From Anaerolineae bacterium (GTDB lineage Bacteria > Chloroflexota > Anaerolineae > Anaerolineales > Anaerolineaceae), in NCBI GenBank assembly GCA_016213455.1, contig JACRAG010000383.1, forward strand, positions 1 to 6,337: a stretch of DNA of 6,337 bases. The letters run 5' to 3'. The notes beneath the pieces were generated by a model. It saw only the letters and a program-made list of their open reading frames with translations, made no database searches and was not told the DNA's origin. Positions within the stretch are counted from its first letter, which is position 1. Every line of letters starts with the position of its first letter. Both the position numbers and the translations under genes were made by a program. Below, piece by piece: positions 1-4,669 of this stretch.

Positions 1-83
1 CAGCGCGGCAGGCGGGCGCCCGCCGGTTTGAGCAGGTTTCGGCCCATCCAGAAGGCGCCGACCCTGTAAAGCAGTGAACCCAG
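1..83 (-). other. In-frame open continuation beyond the stop codon of the membrane protein gene
   Basis: Directly after the TAA at 86-84, the same minus-strand frame stays open for 27 codons to the window edge. It reads LGSLLYRVGAFWMGRN and then a short basic tail (LLKPAG...). The stretch is hydrophobic with small and aromatic residues and ends in positive charges, which is what the second half of a transmembrane helix plus a cytoplasmic tail would look like. Together with the last residues before the stop (AWAASFIIGT) it would form a fourth membrane helix. I infer that the stop is a recent nonsense mutation, a sequencing error, or a real shortened end. The true end of this frame lies outside the window. 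Confidence 0.5.
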
Positions 84-512
84 TTAGGTGCCGATGATGA
101 AGCTCGCCGCCCAGGCGGGCTGTCCCAGTGCTGCCGAGCCCAGCCAGTAGTCGGCGAGGTTGCCGGCGGTGCTCATCACCAGGCCGATCAGCGTCAGGCG
201 GTAACCCCAGGAATGCAGGGCGCTCTCCGCGCCAAGCAGACAGCAGGCCTGCAGGCCCAGCGCGCCCACCAGGATCAGCAGGTAGGCGGGCAGCAGCACG
301 CGCCCGTAGGTCTGGTACACGACAGCCGGTTCAGCGAAGGTGAAGGCGCGCCCGCCAGCCTGGATCAGCAGCGCCGTCCAGCCGGGCGCGCCGGCGACGC
401 TCCAGGGATGGTTGTAGTAAGCGGCGGCGGCGAACAACGAGCCGGCGGCGCCCAACACCCCACCCCAGGCAGCAGCCAATCCGGCATAATGTATGAAGGG
501 GCGTAAGTTCAT
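84..512 (-). CDS. Small multi-pass membrane protein, unknown function, probably truncated by an in-frame stop
   Basis: I do not recognise the family. The start is placed at the ATG at 512 (MNLRPFIHYAG...), not at the upstream ATG at 674. Residues before it are proline-rich, lie inside the preceding PHP gene, and look like out-of-frame translation, whereas a hydrophobic segment begins immediately after it. The 142-residue product has three likely membrane helices, at about residues 11-31, 72-94 and 103-123. The loop between the first two holds aromatic and small residues (YYNHPW, GRAFTFAEP). A fourth hydrophobic segment starts near residue 133 and is cut by TAA after residue 142, yet the frame continues sensibly beyond it. 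The gene begins 19 nt after the PHP gene stop and so is probably the third gene of that operon. No clear Shine-Dalgarno is seen, only a weak CCCCGAG just before the ATG. Coding is likely; whether the product is functional is uncertain. Confidence 0.65.
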   Translation of the reverse strand: MNLRPFIHYAGLAAAWGGVLGAAGSLFAAAAYYNHPWSVAGAPGWTALLIQAGGRAFTFAEPAVVYQTYGRVLLPAYLLILVGALGLQACCLLGAESALHSWGYRLTLIGLVMSTAGNLADYWLGSAALGQPAWAASFIIGT

Positions 513-531
513 CTCGGGGTTGCCTGCCTGT

Positions 532-1404
532 CTATCCAGGTTTGGGATGGCTTCTGGCGCGCAGTGCGTTGACCATGCTGCGGGTGATGGGCTGGTTGCC
601 CAGGCGGGGAAATCCGGTGGGCCAGCCGTGTTCGTCTGATCCGCCGCTGATCGCCAGGTCAAACTGGCGGGCAATTGCCAGAAAGTGGGCGCGCGCGGCG
701 GCGTCCAGGCGGTGGTGGTAAATTTCGATCCCGCCCAGTCCCATATCCACCAGCTGACTCACGGCGCGCGCGTCCAACAGCCCGCCGCGCCAGCGCACCA
801 GGGTGGGGTGAGCCAGCACTGCCACCCCGCCGCACTGGCGGATGGCGGCGATGGCGCGGTCGATGGACAGGCGGCTGACAGGTACATCGTCGCGATGCAA
901 ATCCAATAGGAGCAGCCCTTCGCGGAAGTCGCGCTCGCAGCCACGTGTGACCAGCGCATCCACCAACGGCAGCGCGCCGGTGTAGCGCGGGTTGGCGGCG
1001 TCCACGTCTTCCAGGCTCACGGCGCAGCCGGAGCGGGCCAACAGGTCGCAGCGTGCCTGGATGCGCCGGCGCATATCGGCGGTGACGGATTGCTCCAGCT
1101 CGAGGAAAATTGGGCTGTCCACATCCACAAAGTAGCCCAACACGTCGATGTCGCTGTCGAAGGGCGGCGCGCCGGTGGCGTCCCAACGGCAGGTCAGCTC
1201 CACCGCCGGGATCAATTCGATGCCCAGCGCGGCAGCCAGTTCGCGGCCTTCGCGTACGCCGCGCGCATTGTCATGGTCTGTGAGCGCCAGGGTGCGGACT
1301 CCCAGCGTAAGCGCAGCTTGCAGCAGCTCGGCAGGCGAGGCGCGCCCGTCCGAGTAATAGCTGTGGCAGTGCAGGTCAATCGGCGCGGCTTCAGGCCGTT
1401 CCAT
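532..1404 (-). CDS. PHP-domain metal-dependent phosphoesterase (YciV / RNase AM-like)
   Basis: This 290-residue protein has the full set of PHP (polymerase and histidinol phosphatase) motifs. They are DLHCHSYYSDG at 10-20 (H12, H14, D19), TDHDN at 42-46 (D43, H44), PAVELT at 66-71 (E69), LAHP at 197-200 (H199), GIEIYH at 225-230, and GGSDEHG at 254-260 (D257, H259). These are the residues that hold a two- or three-metal cluster. Motif order and length match the YciV group, whose studied members remove phosphate from 3',5'-bisphosphonucleotides such as pAp or trim RNA 5' ends; the exact substrate here is inferred. One ligand position differs: where relatives usually have His in an IHVLGY-type motif, this protein has D87 (DIDVLGY, 85-91). 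The ATG at 1404 lies inside the end of the upstream 2H phosphoesterase gene (14-nt overlap), with AGGA five or so nt before it, so translation is probably coupled. It is expected to be cytoplasmic, as no signal or membrane segment is seen. Confidence 0.9.
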   Translation of the reverse strand: MERPEAAPIDLHCHSYYSDGRASPAELLQAALTLGVRTLALTDHDNARGVREGRELAAALGIELIPAVELTCRWDATGAPPFDSDIDVLGYFVDVDSPIFLELEQSVTADMRRRIQARCDLLARSGCAVSLEDVDAANPRYTGALPLVDALVTRGCERDFREGLLLLDLHRDDVPVSRLSIDRAIAAIRQCGGVAVLAHPTLVRWRGGLLDARAVSQLVDMGLGGIEIYHHRLDAAARAHFLAIARQFDLAISGGSDEHGWPTGFPRLGNQPITRSMVNALRARSHPKPG

Positions 1405-1951
1405 TGTGGTCCTGGTAGTGGGGTTTCTCGCTCATCCGCACGAAATCGGACAGGCGCCATAAGCCGGCAGACTGCTGAACAATGAAGTAGATGCGGTCAA
1501 CCGTGAAGGAAAGCGCCTTCCAGCCATCTTCCAACTGCTTGCGCGCTGTCTGCAGGTCCAGGTAATCGTCGAATAAGCCGACGGTGATGTGCGGGGTGTA
1601 ATCAAATGGCAGCGGGGCGATCAGCCCGGGAAAGGTGTGTTCCAGCAGCTTGCGCAGGTGCATCAGGGTGCCGTCATCGCGCGGGTACAGCCACAGGGTC
1701 ATCGGAAAGCCTTGAAAAATACCTGCGCCATCCAGACAGACCTCGAAGGGTTTCACCTCCGCCAGGCTCTCCGCCAGCTCCAGGCTGAACACCGGCCAGC
1801 GCTCCGGGACGATGAACGGCGGGTAGGTGAGGGTGATGTGCGGCGGAATGGCGGTTGGCAGGCGATTGAAGCGTTTGCGCCAGAGGTCAATGCCGTCGCA
1901 CACTTCGGCCGGAGGAATGATTCCGAGGATGGTGGATGTAATGGAGAGCAT
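1391..1951 (-). CDS. 2'-5' RNA ligase family protein (2H phosphoesterase)
   Basis: This 186-residue protein has the two HxT motifs that define the 2H phosphoesterase superfamily: PPHITLTYPP at 36-45 (H38, T40) and TPHITVG at 119-125 (H121, T123). The two histidines act on either side of a 2',3'-cyclic phosphate or 2'-5' phosphodiester bond in LigT/ThpR-type enzymes. The length is typical of the family, and both halves are complete. Physiological substrates of most bacterial members are unknown, so ligase activity should not be assumed from the family name. It is the first gene of a leftward operon, and its last codons overlap the start of a PHP phosphoesterase gene. The ATG at 1951 has no Shine-Dalgarno but sits 7 nt after a perfect TATAAT, so the mRNA may be leaderless. 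The protein is probably cytoplasmic. Confidence 0.9.
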   Translation of the reverse strand: MLSITSTILGIIPPAEVCDGIDLWRKRFNRLPTAIPPHITLTYPPFIVPERWPVFSLELAESLAEVKPFEVCLDGAGIFQGFPMTLWLYPRDDGTLMHLRKLLEHTFPGLIAPLPFDYTPHITVGLFDDYLDLQTARKQLEDGWKALSFTVDRIYFIVQQSAGLWRLSDFVRMSEKPHYQDHNGTA

Positions 1952-1958
1952 ACACTTT

Positions 1959-1964
1959 ATTATA
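1959..1964 (-). promoter_or_regulatory. -10 box (TATAAT) of the RNA ligase / PHP operon, predicted leaderless start
   Basis: On the minus strand the sequence TATAAT reads from 1964 to 1959, inside a longer TA-rich run (AGTATATATAAT). Only seven bases (AAAGTGT) separate it from the ATG at 1951, so transcription starting at the usual distance would begin at or right next to the start codon. No purine-rich ribosome binding site is present in that gap. No good -35 hexamer is seen 16-18 nt upstream. The call rests on the perfect box and its position, and on the same layout in front of hutI. Confidence 0.5.
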
Positions 1965-2014
1965 TATACTCTTGGCCCTGGTGGTGCAGTGTACCTGAGA
2001 GGTGAAGTAGGGCT

Positions 2015-2078
2015 TTCTCAAAGTCAACCCCCTTAGCGAAAAAACAAAGTTGTTAAAATATTCAAGCGACTTTGAGAA
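2015..2078. repeat. Inverted repeat, 11-bp perfect arms
   Basis: The arm TTCTCAAAGTC (2015-2025) is the exact reverse complement of GACTTTGAGAA (2068-2078), with 42 nt between them. The right arm is also the start of the first 30-nt direct repeat, so the left arm is best seen as a third, inverted and partial copy of the same repeat family. The wide spacing makes a simple terminator unlikely. Confidence 0.6.
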
Positions 2079-2097
2079 GATCTTAAGGGATGAAGTC
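2068..2097 (+). repeat. 30-nt imperfect direct repeat, copy 1
   Basis: It begins GACTTTGAGAA and ends GGGATGAAGTC. Aligned without gaps to the copy at 2179-2208, 23 of 30 positions agree, including both ends (GACTTT and TGAAGTC). The copies start 111 nt apart. Confidence 0.55.
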
Positions 2098-2178
2098 AGG
2101 GGTTTCGCAAATTCCTTAAGACTAGCCCACTCCGAAGTTTTAGAACGGGAGAAAAGGGAGATGGGGAAAAATTATTTT

Positions 2179-2208
2179 GACTTTTTGAAAGTCGTGAGGG
2201 GTGAAGTC
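2179..2208 (+). repeat. 30-nt imperfect direct repeat, copy 2, containing a short hairpin
   Basis: It begins GACTTTTTGAAAGTC (2179-2193), which folds on itself as a 6-bp stem GACTTT/AAAGTC with a 3-nt loop, and ends GGGGTGAAGTC. It pairs with copy 1 at 2068-2097 (23 of 30 identical). The ending TGAGGGGTGAAGT also resembles 1996-2008 (12 of 13). Confidence 0.55.
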
Positions 2209-2240
2209 TTCTGATCACATTCACTCCGCCTGGTGACACA

Positions 2241-2286
2241 AAAAATAAAAGCGCTGATGCAGTGGATGAGCTGCAAAAGCGCTTTT
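2241..2286 (-). terminator. Intrinsic terminator of the metallo-hydrolase gene
   Basis: The arms AAAAGCGC (2247-2254) and GCGCTTTT (2279-2286) are perfect complements. Inside them a second stem forms from TGCAG (2258-2262) and CTGCA (2271-2275), around an 8-nt loop and a 3x3 internal loop. On the minus strand the stem is followed by TTTTATTTTTT (2250-2240), the U-run expected of a rho-independent terminator, and it lies about 26 nt after the hydrolase stop codon. On the plus strand the stem is followed by TTTTGTTTG, so it may work weakly in both directions. Confidence 0.75.
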
Positions 2287-2311
2287 GTTTGCTTCCAAGG
2301 AAGGCATGAAT

Positions 2312-3160
2312 CTAAAAAAAGGGAACCAGGTCCGCTTGTTTGTATTGATGCAAGTTGTCTCGCAACTTATAGGCAGCAAAAGGTTTGCCGTGTGATGGGA
2401 TGATGTATTTTATGCCCATCGAAAGAATCTTCTTCCAGGAGGAGTAAACCTGGTCCAGATTTTCATTGAAAATTGTCAAGTGTTTCGTGCCTGCCCAATT
2501 GGCGAAATAGGAGGCTGCGTCGCCAACCAGGATGGTTTCGTCGTCGATGATGAGCGAATATGAATCCGAGGTGTGTCCAGGGGTGGAAATGACGGTTGCA
2601 TTGATTCCCAGAAGATCCGAAAGATCCACAGCGTCTTCCTTCAGAATGATGTCATTGTCGCGAACCTGATAAGGAGGAAAGGAGAGCGTCCAGCTTGGGT
2701 CGAGGGTTTGTTTGATGCGAAAGGCTGCGTAAATCAAAGGATTAACCAGCCCGCCGTCATTATCTTTATTGTTCATGCCTGTCGCAAGACGATCGGCTGT
2801 TTTTTGATGAACAATCAGTTTAAGATCGGGTTGAATCTCTACGATTTTGCCGATATATCCTGCGTGATCGTCATGGCCGTGCGAAATGAACAAATATTTA
2901 ATCTCCGACGGTTTTATCTCGTTCTGGTTCAAAAATGCAAGGAAGATCGAAAAATCTCGGTCGTAACCTGTGTCGAAAAGCAAGTACCCGTCCGGGATTT
3001 TTACGAGATAGGATGAATACAGTCCACCATGGTCGATGGCGAGGATGTTCTTGGGCAAGCGAACGATGCCGGTTTTTTCGGTCAAGTAATAGTACATCCC
3101 GAATAACCCGGTGAACGCCGCTGCGGAAATCATGATCCATGGTTTCTTGTTTTTTCTCAT
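2312..3160 (-). CDS. Membrane-anchored metallo-beta-lactamase-fold hydrolase
   Basis: This 282-residue protein has the MBL-fold zinc motifs in order: DTGYD (D63), SHGHDDH with H94, H96, D98 and H99, TPGHTSDS with H196, GDAAS with D214, and PSHGKP with H257. These ligands build a two-metal hydrolase site. The fold covers lactonases, glyoxalase II-like enzymes, subclass B3-like beta-lactamases and others. The LFDTG, HGHDDHAG and TPGHT motifs resemble the lactonase/B3-like part, but I cannot name the substrate. The start at 3160 is chosen because TTGGAG lies 5 nt before it; the upstream ATG at 3214 has no such site. The N terminus MRKNKKPW plus a hydrophobic segment (about 8-26) is a signal anchor, which would place the enzyme domain outside the cytoplasmic membrane. 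Codon and base use are much more AT-rich than the neighbours (35-45% GC in two hand-counted 60-nt blocks, against about 78% in a block of hutI), suggesting lateral acquisition. Confidence 0.9.
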   Translation of the reverse strand: MRKNKKPWIMISAAAFTGLFGMYYYLTEKTGIVRLPKNILAIDHGGLYSSYLVKIPDGYLLFDTGYDRDFSIFLAFLNQNEIKPSEIKYLFISHGHDDHAGYIGKIVEIQPDLKLIVHQKTADRLATGMNNKDNDGGLVNPLIYAAFRIKQTLDPSWTLSFPPYQVRDNDIILKEDAVDLSDLLGINATVISTPGHTSDSYSLIIDDETILVGDAASYFANWAGTKHLTIFNENLDQVYSSWKKILSMGIKYIIPSHGKPFAAYKLRDNLHQYKQADLVPFF

Positions 3161-3165
3161 GTCTG

Positions 3166-3171
3166 CTCCAA
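3166..3171 (-). promoter_or_regulatory. Shine-Dalgarno site deciding the hydrolase start
   Basis: The minus strand reads TTGGAG followed by CAGAC and then the ATG at 3160, a standard 5-nt spacing. It favours this start over the in-frame ATG at 3214 and shows that this gene uses leadered initiation, unlike the two neighbouring operon starts. Confidence 0.7.
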
Positions 3172-3269
3172 AAGGTGATGATTGGCCAAAGGTTATCTGG
3201 GTAAACGATAACATGAGGATCGAAAGAAAAAACCGATTGGTGGATAGGTCTTAAGATAGGTTAATCAGG

Positions 3270-3278
3270 ATTGTATCA
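3270..3278 (-). promoter_or_regulatory. Possible extended -10 promoter of the hydrolase gene
   Basis: The minus strand has TGATACAAT (3278-3270), which fits an extended -10 (TGnTANAAT). It would give a leader of roughly 100 nt before the ATG at 3160. There is no matching -35 hexamer at the usual distance, so this is only a candidate. Confidence 0.3.
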
Positions 3279-3409
3279 GTACTTCGGGTCGTAGCGCGCG
3301 GTTGGTTCGATAGGAGGTTTGGATTCAACCATGAGCGCACGGCAGGCCAATGTACCTTTCAATTCGCCGACATCGACACAGGGGCTGGTAATGGCTTGAC
3401 CCGGCGCAT

Positions 3410-3415
3410 TATAAT
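3410..3415 (+). promoter_or_regulatory. -10 box (TATAAT) of hutI, predicted leaderless start
   Basis: A perfect TATAAT is followed by six bases (GAACTC) and then the hutI ATG at 3422. There is no room for, and no sign of, a ribosome binding site. TTGACC at 3396-3401 resembles a -35 box but is only 8 nt from the -10, too close to pair with it. The layout copies that of the RNA ligase family gene at 1951. Confidence 0.5.
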
Positions 3416-3421
3416 GAACTC

Positions 3422-4669
3422 ATGCTGATCCATTCCGCTTCGCAACTGTTGACCCTGGCTGGCGGACCGCAGCGCGGGCCCCGCCTCGGCAGCCTGGGGT
3501 TGATCGTGGACGGCGCTGTGCTGGTACGCGGCAGCCATATCGAAGTTATAGGTTCAACCACCGAATTACTGAAACAATTCCCCTCCGAAGAGCGCATCGA
3601 CGCATCCGGCCGGGTGGTCATGCCGGGTTTTGTCGACCCGCACACCCACCTGGTGTGGGCAGGTGACCGCGCGGCGGAGTTTGAGATGCGCCTGCAAGGC
3701 AAGACTTACCTGGAGATCATGGCGGCGGGCGGGGGCATCGTCTCCACCGTGCGCGCCACCCGCCAGGCTGGCGTGGATGACCTGCTTGCGCAGGCGCGCG
3801 AACGGGCGCGCGGCATGCTGCGCAGCGGCACCACCACCGCCGAGGCCAAAACCGGGTATGGGCTGGAGCTGCAGGCTGAACTGCGCCAGATGGAAGCGCT
3901 GCTGCGCCTGGACGCCGAAGGTCCGCTGGAGCTGGCTTTCACCTTCCTGGGTGCGCATGCCGTACCGGAAGAATTCAAGGGTGACCCGCAGGGCTATACC
4001 CGCCGGGTGTCCGAGCAGATGCTGCCGGGTCTGCTGGACTGGTGGCGCGCCCACGCTGCGCAGCGGCCGCTGCCCTTTGTGGACGTGTTCTGCGAGACGG
4101 GCGCATTTGACCTGGCGCAGTCGCGCGCCATTCTGGAAGCGGCGCAGCGCCTGGGTTTTCCTCTCAAAATTCATGCGGATGAATTCGATAACTTGGGCGG
4201 TGCGGGGATGGCAGCCGGGCTGGGCGCGGTTTCGGCGGACCACCTGGTGAAAACTTCGCCGGAGGAGATCCGACAGATGGCGGAGAGCGGCACGGCGGCG
4301 GTGGCGCTGCCCTGCACGCCCTTTGGCCTGGCCGAAGCGCATTACACCCCGGCGCGCGCCTTTGTGCAGGCCGGTGGGCTGCTGGCGATTGCCACGGACC
4401 TCAATCCGGGCACTGCCTGGTGCGAGAGCATGCAGTTCGCACTGGCGCTGGCCTGCCGCTATCTGCGCCTGACCCCGGCGCAGGCTGTGGCTGCGGCGAC
4501 GATCAATGCGGCGGCGGCGATTGGCCTGCACGAGCGGGTCGGCTCGTTGGAGCCGGGTAAACAGGCCGATCTGCTGCTGCTCTCGGTGGGCGATTACCGC
4601 CACCTGGGCTACCGTTTTGGCGGCAACCTGGTGGAGCGGGTGATCAAGCGCGGGGAGGTGGTGGTATGA
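3422..4669 (+). CDS. hutI: Imidazolonepropionase
   Basis: This 415-residue protein has the expected length and motifs of HutI, the amidohydrolase that opens 4-imidazolone-5-propanoate to N-formimino-L-glutamate in the third step of histidine degradation. Visible motifs are the metal-binding DPHTHLVW (H74, H76), GGGI at 103-106, TTAEAKTGYGL at 138-148 (substrate-binding loop with Y146), LGAHAVP (H179), HADEFD at 251-256 (metal H251, plus E254), SADHL (H274) and TDLNPGT at 325-331 (metal D326). A typical amidohydrolase C-terminal segment follows (SLEPGKQADLLLL). Everything needed for activity is present. The protein is cytoplasmic and metal-dependent (zinc or iron in studied members). No hutH, hutU or hutG/ftcD is in the window, so the rest of the pathway must lie elsewhere if it is complete. 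The stop overlaps the start of the tubulin-like gene (ATGA), and the end of hutI carries that gene's ribosome binding site. Confidence 0.97.
   Translation: MLIHSASQLLTLAGGPQRGPRLGSLGLIVDGAVLVRGSHIEVIGSTTELLKQFPSEERIDASGRVVMPGFVDPHTHLVWAGDRAAEFEMRLQGKTYLEIMAAGGGIVSTVRATRQAGVDDLLAQARERARGMLRSGTTTAEAKTGYGLELQAELRQMEALLRLDAEGPLELAFTFLGAHAVPEEFKGDPQGYTRRVSEQMLPGLLDWWRAHAAQRPLPFVDVFCETGAFDLAQSRAILEAAQRLGFPLKIHADEFDNLGGAGMAAGLGAVSADHLVKTSPEEIRQMAESGTAAVALPCTPFGLAEAHYTPARAFVQAGGLLAIATDLNPGTAWCESMQFALALACRYLRLTPAQAVAAATINAAAAIGLHERVGSLEPGKQADLLLLSVGDYRHLGYRFGGNLVERVIKRGEVVV
4654..4658 (+). promoter_or_regulatory. Ribosome binding site of the tubulin-like gene, inside the end of hutI
   Basis: GGAGG lies 7 nt before the ATG at 4666, within the last codons of hutI. 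With the ATGA stop-start overlap this predicts translational coupling of the two genes. Confidence 0.7.

Larger units (their letters stand above)
1965..2246. other. AT-rich non-coding stretch with several related short repeats
   Basis: I see no convincing gene here. The DNA is far more AT-rich than the flanking genes (positions 2041-2100 are about one third GC by hand count). It contains two related 30-nt direct repeats (2068-2097 and 2179-2208), an 11-bp perfect inverted pair (2015-2025 with 2068-2078), and an inverted pair TCTTAAGG/CCTTAAGA (2081-2088 with 2114-2121). It also has a short hairpin (2179-2193) and a further partial match to the repeat end, TGAGAGGTGAAGT (1996-2008). The stretch lies between the promoter of the leftward operon and the terminator of the hydrolase gene. 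It could be decayed mobile-element or intergenic-repeat DNA, or a structured RNA; nothing in the sequence decides between them. Confidence 0.5.

Noticed and set aside
513..674. Longer N terminus for the small membrane protein, from the ATG at 674
   Set aside because: The extra 54 residues overlap the end of the PHP gene in another frame, are rich in Pro, Ala and Ser, and precede an ATG that opens directly into the hydrophobic protein.
1589..2005. A 138-codon plus-strand frame opposite the RNA ligase family gene
   Set aside because: It is antisense to a gene with both HxT motifs, and its Arg/Gln-rich product looks like a shadow.
2573..3016. A 147-codon open frame on the plus strand, opposite the MBL-fold hydrolase
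   Set aside because: It lies wholly opposite a gene with complete zinc motifs, has no ribosome binding site of note, and shows no recognisable domain.
3161..3214. Longer N terminus for the MBL-fold hydrolase, from the ATG at 3214
   Set aside because: No ribosome binding site precedes it, while the ATG at 3160 has TTGGAG at ideal spacing and begins a standard Lys-rich signal anchor.
3331..3399. A 22-codon frame (MSARQANVPF...) upstream of hutI with AGGAGG before it
   Set aside because: The AGGAGG is about 13 nt from the ATG, too far for good initiation, and the peptide has no recognisable features. A leader peptide cannot be supported from one sequence.
3396..3415. TTGACC and TATAAT read as a classical -35/-10 promoter for hutI
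   Set aside because: The spacing is only 8 nt, far below the 16-18 nt needed, so only the TATAAT was kept.
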